In this document: piece by piece, positions 38,001 to 45,304 of the stretch
How positions within the stretch are numbered: the stretch's first letter is position 1
How the letters are laid out: each line of letters starts with the position of its first letter
Notes under the pieces: generated by a model
Databases searched by the model: none
What the model saw: the letters and a program-made list of their open reading frames with translations, nothing else
Told to the model about the DNA's origin: nothing
Assembly: GCF_023017105.1 (NCBI RefSeq)
Contig: NZ_JALKEV010000005.1
Span: 1-64,000, forward strand
Length of the DNA stretch: 64,000 nucleotides
Reading direction: 5' to 3'
Origin: Halalkalibacter sp. APA_J-10(15)
GTDB taxonomy: Bacteria; Bacillota; Bacilli; Bacillales; Bacillaceae_D
Position numbers and translations under genes: made by a program

Positions 38001-38170
38001 CACTTCCAACGTATCCGTTTGAGCGAAGAAAGTATAAAGTAACGTATAAGGAAAGGGATGAGTTTTTTAATCAACAAGAAGAAATGAAGCCTGTTAATGA
38101 AGCTAGTGATTTAGAAAGCTTGACTAAAGATTTAAACGTATTTCAGGGCTTTTACACAAGGAAAGAATAG
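29030..38170 (+). CDS. Polyketide synthase: FAAL-ACP-KS-AT-KR-ACP-KS-AT(inactive)
   Basis: The 3,046-residue synthase starts at ATG 29030, behind AAAAAGGAGAG. Domains: fatty acyl-AMP ligase (about 15-570; FSSGSTSTPKGVVLTHNN near 180); carrier (Ser627, GGTSIKA); KS1 (about 693-1120; Cys893, His1028, His1068 all present); AT1 (about 1235-1560; GHSVGEW Ser1334, and QAFH, the malonyl-type signature); KR (about 1838-2040; GGLGTVG, Tyr1993); carrier (Ser2129, GIDSINA); KS2 (about 2193-2630; Cys2398, His2533, His2573). After KS2 an AT-length region ends with the usual post-AT linker (YPFERRKY), but its active motif is EGTGIW with Thr2843, not GHSxGE. No carrier or release domain follows. FAAL loading of a free fatty acid resembles mycosubtilin- and mycobacterial-type starters. 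Confidence 0.92.
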   Translation: MMGESISIGKKMTKKYTKLHNLADILIRAAEDSENGITYILNDESEVFISYKELLERARRRLGGLQSQGIKPGEYVLIVLEDNLEFVITFWACVLGGIIAAPLAYPSSLKVQNTSLEKLETIWGLLKKPAVISDNKLVEGQQNQLFSYTDLNIINSQNLDDEREGIISLSQADSPAFIQFSSGSTSTPKGVVLTHNNLLANIDSIISSAKFTIEDRSLSWMPYHHDMGLIGFHFSMMAVQINQFNMTPLKFVKKPFLWLDLVTKHKITLTGSPNFGYRLFLDRVKEKQLQQLDLSSLRLIFNGAEPISVSILNHFVEKLVPYGLNENVMYPVYGMAEACVAVSFPPCGTEPTIRYVNREKLANEQIVETVNKANKQAMALADEGFPIDGMSIRIVDDEGYVVDEGVIGEIQIVGPNVTSGYINNEEANAKAFQEGWLKTGDTGFLLNGRLTVVGRIKDIIFLNGQNFYAHDIEAKVEEVKVVKEGKMAVCGWHDEKEGKDRIALFTSQRVKAERSNVFYSAILRHVNETIGIPIDYVVTIKSIPKTTSGKVRRFELIERFKNDEFKNETIAAEDVVGVVQEVTNKQMNHVSRGMYIPLVRKVWAEILQVSNHSIPLDQSFLTLGGTSIKAIQVLAALEEELQVTLSHDLLIQCRTVQEMDDYLCRHWQEKRFQTKRVDEDARVTSQSHELHQDIAVIAMSCRFPDADTPEQFWDNLLNKKISIRDIPRDRFNIDELYSELKQQGKSYCKKGAFIQNPYHFDAELFSISDEEAKVMDPQQRIMLELVFELLERGGYTKQKVSGQKIGLFIGAGVNTYYEYHLNKLNLLKLKQFSSFASLDSKQQEQLVTEWKQIFGETSDHPNLLVDNILNMVASRVSQEFNFKGPSMVIDTACSSSLISLHMACESIRKGESEAAIAGGINLLLTPTPYLLFSQAGALSETGEVKVFDRDADGFVPGEGAGLVMLKPLEQAMADGDEIAGVIKASAINNDGHSIGVMSPNPDGQKQVVESLYVKHQIDPSSIQYMESHGTGTKIGDPSEVRALGSAFKSWNVRQNSIALGSVKSNIGHLLAAAGIASFMKVLLSLKNKTMVQNVNVQSVNPLLKLDETPFTLLEKESEWEVENGTIRRAAINSFGFGGTNCHLLVEEAPEKVREETEHHQSPAYVIGLAANSAPSLTKKSENLAQSLHRFKEADLKNISYTENVTRNPFPYRKSFVVSSLNELQEKLLVKDEVRRVKRRKIAIMFTGQGSQYVNMAKKIYNHIPAFRRYVEECTKLFLPYLNEDISRLIYGEEANDVLLARTDVTQPVVFTIDYAIGKLLLDLGVEPECMLGHSVGEWVAACLADAVSLEDAIRLVAIRGKLMNELSLPGAMLAVFAKSEQVESWLESFSGDVWIAGYNVTHQAVSGKKEDIEKFSSYLNEKGIPHKRLSVSQAFHTPLMEPMLEQFRKELEKTTFSTPKYSIISNVRAEFIDRPLDADYWLEHILAAVKFEQSIHYAFDHGMDVFLEAGPEKVLTGMVKGLQKTQENHVFPTLSRKEDEWILFLNTIGKLYELGVTIHWGALYEESTVKKLDLPLYPFERKIYAPDFGTSGNGHFGFHREHYHEWSWKVTEQRTLRPLQPGAIVIFADDLKNAKSLSEKFDHDAHSLYFVTGNSEYKNNEKNVFVIDPTNQNDYQNIMKEINKEIVAIIHYWNYEQGAKRIDDMEIQIRADSKCATSLVRLAKEMHENRHEIKYMIITNQAFVVLDHDQIENPIQSISTMFGQVLAQENPHIMTTILDVKEADDITDHQLMEIIVEELNHEEPEESIVAFRQGERYVRQLVQKERDHLQSIKVEDGDTFLITGGLGTVGVEIASLLAEQAKVNLILTGRTELKTVNEQKLQWINRLKQLGANVSYYEVDVSHMEQMKKVIQDSKQNYGALHGVIHAAGVIEGHQATNLLEKDIETIERVLRPKVDGTIVLDQITREEPLKFFVLISSVSASKKRWAAGLSDYAAANYFLDQYSYFRRTQNAPGRSLSINYSLWEESAMAAAFGSVASTAVEKQGIKVLSKENGRNAFMNALGSFQSSVIHVFEEQLTANRVESQTRLLHPMNEGELRSIVYQLISTISSLPVEQIDTSANFEELGIDSINAVKFVETLNNNLQLELNPTLLFEYQTPQQFIQYLHQSFVKRNEPVKEKLLVTEREKNIEQDKDIAIIGIGLRVPGANNPDQYWDLLIHGRNMIRPVPEDRWNMKEQGHNRRDLLHGSYASEGGFIDHPYDFDPFFFGMSPNEAEVTDPQQRIFLEIAWEALQSAGYGNRHRTNKIGVFVGCEQNTYMEHFIGYRSYMVWKEKFLQSEVYHSLSRKEKEELIKMMIDVLKPGELVPDAVAGNGLNEVASRVSHSLNLTGPSMVVNTACSSSLVALHHACESLRTGQAEMAIAGGINLNLSPTPFASLSRVTALSSTGQCRPFDSEADGMVLSEGGSAVLLKPLKKAKEDNDYIYCVVKGSALNNDGRSKGITAPRPQGQAEAIRDAYEKSGVNPETLSYVEAHGTATPLGDPIEIEGLTQAFRTFTNETQFCGIGSVKGAIGHMLAASGMTSLIKVALSLKHKTVPHTINYEKPNPNVVFSSTPFYVVDKEPIKLVNKGETPLRAGVNAFGFGGTNAHVILEEANKLESNVYKFGEQEEVEHQKQLLQISGRNEHVVKRIAQDLKTVLKKKEKYSLGNICYSMNMGQKEMNYKVAMVVSSKNDLFTLLTKLESGQRSDAILQGKSSPYKETFVHLYLNDSIWIEKKDIETISTRFPKFGMAYRYCMDRIIEYTEEAEAKELRGKLERFAIQYAYGEMLKSFSLNPKSIICEGTGIWAGAVLAGYVSITDLIEQLVESKEMKPSKTNTNQDIPWDCLLVTPSGIKTKENNDEWIQGLTLELETPLKKEFLHQILSERDLLLECGNLRVQSSESISAYFQEVVTSNGNTSLIESILQVMGQLFVAGVSYNPGRVFQHDERKVPLPTYPFERRKYKVTYKERDEFFNQQEEMKPVNEASDLESLTKDLNVFQGFYTRKE

Positions 38171-38245
38171 ATAGAGTACTGAAAGAAACAACAAAGGTTA
38201 AGGGGATAATCTTTTTCAAAACTAGTTACATGTGAGGAGAAGATT

Positions 38246-39412
38246 ATGGAAAGAAATAGACTCCACTATTTAGATAATCTAAAAATACTGTTAGCTATTT
38301 CGATTGTTACAGTGCATGTTGCTCTTGCTTATGCTCCTGATATTTGGTGGTTTTTTAAGGATGAAACAGAAAATACAAGACTTTTCGTTTATTATCAGCT
38401 GATTAATCCAATTGCGATGACGTTGTTTTTTTTGTTATCAGCTTATTTCTTACCTTATTCATTTGATCGAAAAGGTATGTCTATGTTTCTAAAAGAACGA
38501 TTTAAACGTATTGGATTGCCATTTCTACTAGGCGTGTTACTTATTATCATTCCTCTCCATTTTTTTTATCATTTACAGTTTAGAAATTGTGGATATGAGA
38601 ACATTTGGGATTATACCGTAACCATTTTCTTGGGAATAGGAGGAGAGCAAGGAGTTTGTCAAGATCGTTGGTTAACGGTATGGCCTGACTTGAAAGTAGC
38701 TCACTTTTGGTTTTTACAGCATTTACTTATCTATGCAGTATTTTATGCCTTTTTTCGTTATATTCAACAAAAATATTCCTTTTCGCTCACACAAAAAAAG
38801 CTTGCTCCTAAATCGAATCACATATTATTACTTATTGGTTTACTGAGCGTACTAACCTTTATTCTTAGGATTTGGTATCCTCTTGATTATTGGGATGGCT
38901 TTTTAGGGGCAATTCAGATTGAATATGCAAATTGGCCAAAATATATCAGCTTTTTCTTAGTAGGACTGATTGCTTTTCGAATGAACTGGTTACAGGAATT
39001 CCCTACTAGGTCTGGATTTCAATGGCTTCTTTTCGGAGTGATTTTACTTGTCTGTTCATTTGTTTTTGAACATTACTTTACCTTTGTTTTAACGCCAGGT
39101 GGCTTTAATTTGGCTTCAATGGTTTGGTCGATATGGGATTGTACGATGACTACTTCACTTTGTATTGGACTCATTGTGTTGTTTAGGGAAACACTTAATG
39201 GAACGGGTAGACTGATAAGGTGGCTATCTGCTAATACATATGGTGTTTATATATTTCATGTTCCTGTTGTCGCGATCATTCAATTTCTGCTCATTCAGTT
39301 ACCAGTACCAATACTCGTGAAAGTATCAATTGAAATGATACTAGGTATCCTTTTTAGTTTTGCGTTTAGCTTTGCTATCCGACAAAGTCGATGGGTACGA
39401 AAAGTGATATGA
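38246..39412 (+). CDS. Acyltransferase-3 family integral membrane acyltransferase
   Basis: The 388-residue protein has about ten membrane helices and begins MERNRLHYLDNLKILLAISI, with VHVALAY carrying the conserved helix-1 His. This is the pattern of Acyl_transf_3/OpgC-like proteins, which move acetyl, succinyl or fatty-acyl groups onto sugars or lipids across the membrane. It lies 75 bp after the PKS behind GAGGAG. Its likely role is to acylate the finished product, or a cell-envelope acceptor for it. The acyl donor is unknown. Confidence 0.75.
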   Translation: MERNRLHYLDNLKILLAISIVTVHVALAYAPDIWWFFKDETENTRLFVYYQLINPIAMTLFFLLSAYFLPYSFDRKGMSMFLKERFKRIGLPFLLGVLLIIIPLHFFYHLQFRNCGYENIWDYTVTIFLGIGGEQGVCQDRWLTVWPDLKVAHFWFLQHLLIYAVFYAFFRYIQQKYSFSLTQKKLAPKSNHILLLIGLLSVLTFILRIWYPLDYWDGFLGAIQIEYANWPKYISFFLVGLIAFRMNWLQEFPTRSGFQWLLFGVILLVCSFVFEHYFTFVLTPGGFNLASMVWSIWDCTMTTSLCIGLIVLFRETLNGTGRLIRWLSANTYGVYIFHVPVVAIIQFLLIQLPVPILVKVSIEMILGILFSFAFSFAIRQSRWVRKVI

Positions 39413-39500
39413 GTGATAAATGAAAACATTTTAGAAAAAGATTATCTTTTTTTTCGAGAAATGATAGGTTTTTCAGTTACTCTAACGTTAAAAGAGGAAA

Positions 39501-41810
39501 ATGATGGGAAGGTGTGGAGATATGCGAAAAGGAATTGAACGTTATGCGAAAACAACATATCAATTTCGCTGGGGGATTGTCGGTATATGGATCGTGTTTG
39601 TTATCTTCTGTGCATTTTTTGCAATGCAAATCAATGATTTATTGACAGGGGGAGGTTGGGCTGACCCTGAAGCTGATTCTACTAAAGCCTATGAGTTAAT
39701 GATTGAACATATTGATGGTCGAGATGCTACTTCTTTAACACTTGTTTTGACACATGATGAGCACGAGGCGGGTACTGAAGAATATACTGAAATGCTCCAA
39801 TCGGTATCCAGTTTGTTAGAGGATGAAGAAACGATTAGTAGTGTCGACACTTGGAATGATGTATCTCCAGAGCTTCAAGAGCAATTTTTAGGTGAAGATG
39901 GACGTACTAGCATTGGGTTTATTGGTATGAACATAGATGAAGGATTTGCTCAGAAGGTATTACCAGATATACAAGAGAGATTAGTCGAATATGTCGAACC
40001 GTTTGGTTATGAAGCATTTATTTTAGGAGCTCCAGCATTTTGGGGTGAAACAACGAAATTGAGTCAGGAAGGCTTGGAGTTAGCTCATTTATATGCTTTT
40101 CCTATTATATTACTTGTCTTAATATTGGTATTCCGTTCTTTAGTATCTTCGGTTATGCCATTAGTATTAGCTGGTTTTTCGATTGTCTCAACATTAGGGT
40201 CATTGTACTTTCTTGCTGGACAAATTGAGCTATCTGTTTTTGTTTTAGATTCTGCTTTAATGTTAGGAATTGGTGTTGGAATTGATTTTGCTCTCATCTT
40301 TGTGAAACGATTTAAAGAAGAATTGGAAAAAGAGGGAGAAAACGTTATTCGTGCATTGTCCAATACATTTCAACATGCAGGACACTCCATTCTATTTTCT
40401 AGTATTACGATTATCGGTTCAATGGCAGCGATTCTTTTTACAGACATTTCAGCGGTTCGCTCAATTGCTTTAGGGGTCATGGCAGTTGTCTTCTTTTTAA
40501 TGCTTACAACACTTACGCTATTACCTGCACTATTATCCATTTTAGGTCATAGAATAAATGCTCTAAGAGTGCCATTTTTCAAAAAGAAGGAGAGTCAAGT
40601 TCAGCATGGGCTCTGGTATCGTTTGTCACATAAAATTATGCGGCGTCCTGTTATTTATTTAGTTAGTACGGTTTTGTTTTTATTAGTTATCGCGTTCCCT
40701 GCTTTAGAATTAGAAGTCTCCACACCGGATTCACGGATGCTTCCAGAATCAACACAAATTCGACAAGGTCTCAGTCATCTACAGAATGAGTTTGGTGTTG
40801 GGTTTGCTTCTCCTATTCATGTTGTGATTGAATCTGAAGAGGAGTCCCTTGTTTCAGTGGAGAACTTGGATTATATTGCTGAATTAGAGCTGATGATCGA
40901 ATCAATTGAACATGTCGATGAAGTATCATCGTTTCTATCTTATTTCCCTGATGTGGATCAAGAAACCATTCATCTAATGTTATCAGAGCAAAGGGATGAA
41001 TTTCCTGAGGATGTTTCACAAATGATGAGTCGCTCATTAAGTAAAGATGCAGGAATAGCTGTCATTGACGTCATTACAAATGATTATTCATCTAGCGATA
41101 CGAATAGAGATATTGTAGAGGGAATCAGAGATATATTGAGTACATCGAATGAGTCGATTCAAATGTATGTTGGAGGCGAAACAGCTGAAGGGGTAGATAC
41201 ATCAGCCTCTTTAAATAGTGCACTAATACAAGTATTAGTGTTCACACTTATTTTAATTTTTATTATTTTGACGATCACATTCAGAAGTATTTTATTACCA
41301 TTAAAAGCGATGTTAATGAATGTGCTATCATTAGGAGCGACTTACGGGATACTTGTGGCTTTCTTCCAATGGGGATGGGGGTCCAGTATTTTAGGATTTG
41401 GTGATTTCGGTTTCATTCAGAGCTTTATTCCGATATTATTATTAGGTTTATTATTTAGTCTGAGTACTGATTATGAGGTGTTTTTATTATCTCGTATACA
41501 GGAAGAATATGAGAATGGGAAATCAAATGAAGAGAGTGTGGCATTAGGTTTAGAGCAAACAGCCCCAATGATATCAGGTGCTGCACTAATTATGATCGTA
41601 GTATTTGCGTCTTTTGCCTTTGCTGGTGTTCTTCCGATGCAACAATTAGGTTTAGGGATGGTTGTGGCAATTGCTCTAGATGCTACCATTGTTCGACTCT
41701 TATTAGTACCAGCGACAATGAAGCTATTAGGCGACTGGAACTGGTGGTTCCCGGGTAGAAAAAGAAGATCCCAAACAGGATATTCCGAAAGAAAAGGGGA
41801 AGTATCTTAA
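39501..41810 (+). CDS. MMPL/RND-type lipid exporter
   Basis: The 769-residue protein has two repeated halves, each with one helix, a large extracellular loop and a five-helix bundle. The half signatures are visible: GIGVGIDFALIFVKRF in the first and LLFSLSTDYEVFLLSRI in the second, where the Asp (first) and Asp-Tyr (second) are the proton-relay positions of MMPL proteins. MMPL proteins export complex lipids, notably FAAL/PKS-made ones in mycobacteria. Placement 88 bp after the membrane acyltransferase suggests it exports this locus's product. Alternative starts at 39504 and 39522 are possible; the last follows GGTGTGGAG. Confidence 0.88.
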   Translation: MMGRCGDMRKGIERYAKTTYQFRWGIVGIWIVFVIFCAFFAMQINDLLTGGGWADPEADSTKAYELMIEHIDGRDATSLTLVLTHDEHEAGTEEYTEMLQSVSSLLEDEETISSVDTWNDVSPELQEQFLGEDGRTSIGFIGMNIDEGFAQKVLPDIQERLVEYVEPFGYEAFILGAPAFWGETTKLSQEGLELAHLYAFPIILLVLILVFRSLVSSVMPLVLAGFSIVSTLGSLYFLAGQIELSVFVLDSALMLGIGVGIDFALIFVKRFKEELEKEGENVIRALSNTFQHAGHSILFSSITIIGSMAAILFTDISAVRSIALGVMAVVFFLMLTTLTLLPALLSILGHRINALRVPFFKKKESQVQHGLWYRLSHKIMRRPVIYLVSTVLFLLVIAFPALELEVSTPDSRMLPESTQIRQGLSHLQNEFGVGFASPIHVVIESEEESLVSVENLDYIAELELMIESIEHVDEVSSFLSYFPDVDQETIHLMLSEQRDEFPEDVSQMMSRSLSKDAGIAVIDVITNDYSSSDTNRDIVEGIRDILSTSNESIQMYVGGETAEGVDTSASLNSALIQVLVFTLILIFIILTITFRSILLPLKAMLMNVLSLGATYGILVAFFQWGWGSSILGFGDFGFIQSFIPILLLGLLFSLSTDYEVFLLSRIQEEYENGKSNEESVALGLEQTAPMISGAALIMIVVFASFAFAGVLPMQQLGLGMVVAIALDATIVRLLLVPATMKLLGDWNWWFPGRKRRSQTGYSERKGEVS

Positions 41811-41878
41811 TGGTGATTAGCTCTTGGATATGACGAAAGTGTTTAGTCTTGAATGGACATTGTGCGAACCTAGCGGAT

Positions 41879-41984
41879 GAAATATACGTAGACGGCGGGA
41901 TGAAAAGCAAAGGTGAGACCCCACAGTGCCCTCGCGCAGCACGAAAAGGCTCACTAGCTTCCCGCTGAAAGCGAAGTATATTTC
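41879..41984. repeat. Long palindromic intergenic element
   Basis: The outer arms GAAATATAC (41879-41887) and GTATATTTC (41976-41984) are complementary. Inside them GCGGGA pairs with TCCCGC, and GTGAG pairs with CTCAC. The core carries GTGAGACCCC, then GCGCAGC and TCACTAGCTTCCCGC. I recall similar hairpins as repeats scattered in Bacillaceae genomes. It lies between the MMPL gene and the sensor kinase and probably ends or insulates the biosynthetic transcript. Confidence 0.6.
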
Positions 41985-42079
41985 AGGAGTTGTTTTTGTA
42001 TGCACCTCAATGTGTTTGTGCGGGCTCTATTTGATTAAAACACTCGTCTCAATGGGTTGAACAGCAAAGGAGGACACCT

Positions 42080-43582
42080 ATGTCAATTCGCTTAAAATTA
42101 TTAATCTCGTATATATGCATGATTCTCATACCCATTGTACTAGTTATTTTATTTTTACATTTACTGTTTCATTTATTTGTAGGCAATATTGAAGAAATGA
42201 GACATTACTATCATGTGGAAAAGACTTTTTTTGATGAAGTGCTTAATGACGATCTCCCAATCTATATAAATTTACAAAATTATACTAAGGAAGATCCAGA
42301 ACTACTGAGAGATCCATATTTTTTAGAGCAATATGAAGAGCAATTAGATAAGAGAAGGACCGTGCTTGTCGTTAAAGAAGAGGAGGATGTGATCTATCAA
42401 TCGGGAAGAGTAGAGGATGAACTTCTTGTTAGCTTGTCACACGAATCTGAAGTTCTTAAAGCTTCTAACAATCAGCAAGGCTTTATAAATACAGACATAG
42501 GAACTTGGCTGTATACGACAACCAATTTTCATTTTACAGATGGGACTGAAGGCTCTTATTATCTAATTCTTGATATTGAACCAGTATATTCATTTGTCCG
42601 TACTGTTGTCCCTGCCTTAGTCATTATCTTTCTATTAGCATTTATGATCACAAATGGAGCTTTAACGTATGTTGTCTCGAAGCATATCATTGATCCATTG
42701 AAGGCTCTTCATCAGGCTACTAATCGAATCAAAAGTGGTGATTTGCAGCATTCTATCTTTGTAAAAAGGGATGATGAAATAGGGGAGTTAAGTCATGCAT
42801 TTGAGGAAATGCGCATACGTTTAAAGGATTCTGTGGAAAAACAAGTGAAATATGAACATAATCGAAAAGAGTTAATTAACAACATTTCACATGATTTAAA
42901 AACACCTATTACTTCTATAAAGGGCTATGTAGAGGGGATTTTAGATGGGGTTGCTGACGATCACGATAAGCTTGAAAAATATTGCAAAACGATTCAGGCA
43001 AAAGCTATTCACATGGATCGCTTAATTGATGAATTATTACTTTTTTCCAAGCTGGATTTAAATAGTGTCGCTTTTCATTTTGAGAAAGTTGAGATAGTAG
43101 AGTTTATTAAAGTCTTACTCGAAGAAATGAAGTTGGATTTTGAAAAGCAGAATATTCATGTGAAGTTTGAGAGTTCATTAGACAAAGGTGAGTGTATTAG
43201 AGCGGATAGAGACAAACTAGAGCGGTCTCTTAGAAATATTTTATCTAATAGCTTGAAATTTCTAGATAAAGAACAAAAGGAAATTATGATTTCTTTAAAA
43301 CGGACGGATCATAACATTAGCATTATGATTAAGGATAATGGGCAAGGAATTAAAGAGCAAGACTTGCCTAATGTATTTAAACGTTTTTACCGTGGGGACA
43401 GCTCAAGAAATACAGAACATGGCGGAAGTGGCATTGGATTAGCTATTGTGAAACAGATCATTCAGGCACATGGTGGGAAAGTATCGATTGAGAGTACTTA
43501 TGGTGAAGGGACGTCCTTTTTTGTAACTTTGAACGTTTGGGAAGAAGGAGAGGACTTAAATGGGGAAGATATTAATTATTGA
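42080..43582 (+). CDS. Membrane sensor histidine kinase
   Basis: The 500-residue kinase has two membrane helices (about residues 8-33 and 172-197) around an extracellular sensor of about 140 residues, then HAMP (to about 250), the dimerisation H-box (NNISHDLKTPITSIKGY) and the ATP-binding domain (NILSNSLKF, DNGQGI, GGSGIGLAIVKQI). The ribosome-binding site is AAAGGAGGA. It overlaps the response regulator by 23 bp. Being enclosed between the exporter and the acyltransferase/PPTase genes, it may sense envelope state or the exported lipid and control the locus; that link is inference. Confidence 0.88.
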   Translation: MSIRLKLLISYICMILIPIVLVILFLHLLFHLFVGNIEEMRHYYHVEKTFFDEVLNDDLPIYINLQNYTKEDPELLRDPYFLEQYEEQLDKRRTVLVVKEEEDVIYQSGRVEDELLVSLSHESEVLKASNNQQGFINTDIGTWLYTTTNFHFTDGTEGSYYLILDIEPVYSFVRTVVPALVIIFLLAFMITNGALTYVVSKHIIDPLKALHQATNRIKSGDLQHSIFVKRDDEIGELSHAFEEMRIRLKDSVEKQVKYEHNRKELINNISHDLKTPITSIKGYVEGILDGVADDHDKLEKYCKTIQAKAIHMDRLIDELLLFSKLDLNSVAFHFEKVEIVEFIKVLLEEMKLDFEKQNIHVKFESSLDKGECIRADRDKLERSLRNILSNSLKFLDKEQKEIMISLKRTDHNISIMIKDNGQGIKEQDLPNVFKRFYRGDSSRNTEHGGSGIGLAIVKQIIQAHGGKVSIESTYGEGTSFFVTLNVWEEGEDLNGEDINY

Positions 43583-44249
43583 GGATGAGTTGAGTATTGC
43601 TGAACTACAAAAAGATTACCTTGAGTTAAATGGGTTTCAAGTCGATATTGAAAATGACGGAGAGTCTGGATTAAACCAAGCACTAAAGCACCATTATGAT
43701 TTGATTGTACTTGATTTAATGCTACCAGGTATGAGTGGTTTTGATATTTGTAAGGAAATTCGTCAGTCTAAGGAGACGCCAGTTCTGATGGTTACAGCTA
43801 GAACGGAAGAAATTGATATTATCCGTGGACTCGGTTTAGGGGCGAATGATTATATGAAGAAGCCCTTTAGCACAAATGAATTTGTGGCACGGATTAAGGC
43901 TCAGCTAGACCGCTATCGCTGCTTAAAAGGAGAAAATAAAAAGGGGAAATCTGAAATTCGTATAAGAGATTTAGTCATTGATCAGTTATCGAGAAAGGTA
44001 TATGTTAATGAAAATGATGTTTATTTCAGAGTGAAAGAATTTGAACTTCTGTTCTATATGGCATCTCACCCTGGTCGTATTTTTACAAAGGATGAGTTAT
44101 TTGAACAAATTTGGGGCATGGATGCCATTAGTGACAATGCGACAGTAACGGTTCACATCGGTAAGATAAGAGATAAAATAGCTCAACAGTCTACTAGCTA
44201 TGAATATATTGAAACGGTTTGGGGCGTAGGCTATCGTTTTAATGCGTAA
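43560..44249 (+). CDS. OmpR-family response regulator
   Basis: The 229-residue protein has a receiver domain with phospho-acceptor Asp52 (VLDLMLPG), Lys in YMKKPFS, and a C-terminal winged-helix DNA-binding domain ending in VWGVGYRFNA. It is the partner of the overlapping kinase gene. It converges on the acyltransferase gene with a single base between stop codons. Confidence 0.92.
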   Translation: MGKILIIEDELSIAELQKDYLELNGFQVDIENDGESGLNQALKHHYDLIVLDLMLPGMSGFDICKEIRQSKETPVLMVTARTEEIDIIRGLGLGANDYMKKPFSTNEFVARIKAQLDRYRCLKGENKKGKSEIRIRDLVIDQLSRKVYVNENDVYFRVKEFELLFYMASHPGRIFTKDELFEQIWGMDAISDNATVTVHIGKIRDKIAQQSTSYEYIETVWGVGYRFNA

Positions 44250-44250
44250 C

Positions 44251-45198
44251 TTATGTGGCTGCATGTTTAATAGATTTAAGCAAATGGCGCAAATTTTCGT
44301 CATCTTTGTGGGTGGGACTAAGAATGGGAAAGACTTGTTGAGAATCAATGTGTGGAAACATTCGTTTTAATGAATGTGCTATCACACCTCCTGGGCTTAA
44401 ATCAATGAAATAATCTGAAGTAAGGTTTGTAGGACGAAATCCTTTTTCTAACTGAATGGGTTGACGAAGAACATTCCAAAAATGAAGCTGTGGATGATCA
44501 AAATGCTCATTTGACGAACTTGAAAGAAAAGGTATTTTTGGCGAATGGAACGATAGAGAGTGTAAATAAGGTACGAAATAATCCTTAATTCGATCCATTT
44601 CTTGAGTATGAAAGGCGTACTGAACAGGAAGCGATTGATAAGGAATTTTATTAGCTTTTAATTGCTTTTCCACAAAAAGTAGGTCGCTATGCTCGCCAGC
44701 GACGATGAAATGTGATCCGTCTCCTTCAGAGATAAGCGTACTATGATTGGATAAAGAGTATTTTTGATAAAGGTCAGGTTGAGCGATAATAATGAGCATT
44801 CCCCCTAGTGAACAATGCTTTTCAATTAATTGAGCCTGATAAATAACAGCTTCAAGTGCTTCATTTAGATTGAGCATTCCAGTAATAGCTGCTGCTACAT
44901 ATTCTCCTAAACTCATTCCAATGACTTTATTTGGTTGAATTCCGCTTTGAATTAACAATTGAGCTAGTGAATATTCGACCATAAAGATTGCCGTATGTGT
45001 GTGAAGTAATTTTAAAAAAGGTTGAGGCTTTATCGTATACAGTATATCGACAATTGAGATGCATAGTTTCTTTTGCACTAGTCGATCTAATTCTGTTAAT
45101 GTCGCTCTGAAAGTAGGGTAATGCTCTATTAATTTCTTTCCCATTGAAGGGAAATGAGAGCCTTGACCAGCGCAAGTAAAAATAATGGAGGAAGACAT
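44251..45198 (-). CDS. Free-standing malonyl-type acyltransferase, probable trans-AT
   Basis: The 315-residue FabD-like protein carries GQGSH (residues 11-15), the nucleophile Ser96 in GMSLGEY, and YAFH with His197. The AFH signature favours malonyl-CoA. The usual His before Ser (GHSLG) is Met here, which is uncommon. The start at 45198 follows AGAGG. It can supply extender units to carriers served by KS2, whose own AT is dead, as in trans-AT polyketide synthases. It could alternatively be a general FabD, but its place beside the PPTase and PKS argues for the pathway role. Confidence 0.82.
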   Translation of the reverse strand: MSSSIIFTCAGQGSHFPSMGKKLIEHYPTFRATLTELDRLVQKKLCISIVDILYTIKPQPFLKLLHTHTAIFMVEYSLAQLLIQSGIQPNKVIGMSLGEYVAAAITGMLNLNEALEAVIYQAQLIEKHCSLGGMLIIIAQPDLYQKYSLSNHSTLISEGDGSHFIVAGEHSDLLFVEKQLKANKIPYQSLPVQYAFHTQEMDRIKDYFVPYLHSLSFHSPKIPFLSSSSNEHFDHPQLHFWNVLRQPIQLEKGFRPTNLTSDYFIDLSPGGVIAHSLKRMFPHIDSQQVFPILSPTHKDDENLRHLLKSIKHAAT

Positions 45199-45304
45199 AA
45201 AGTAACCTCTTTTCATATTGATTTACTTGTAGGATACACGTTCAGCAATAACTTTTCAATGTTTAAAAGGTTTATAATTTTAAGGGAAGTAACGAGGTGA
45301 CAAG

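Noticed and set aside
44251-45198. Housekeeping FabD as the default call
   Set aside because: Not excluded, but the gene lacks fab neighbours, has GMSLGEY instead of GHSLGEY, and sits within the PKS locus next to the PPTase, so a pathway acyltransferase is more likely.
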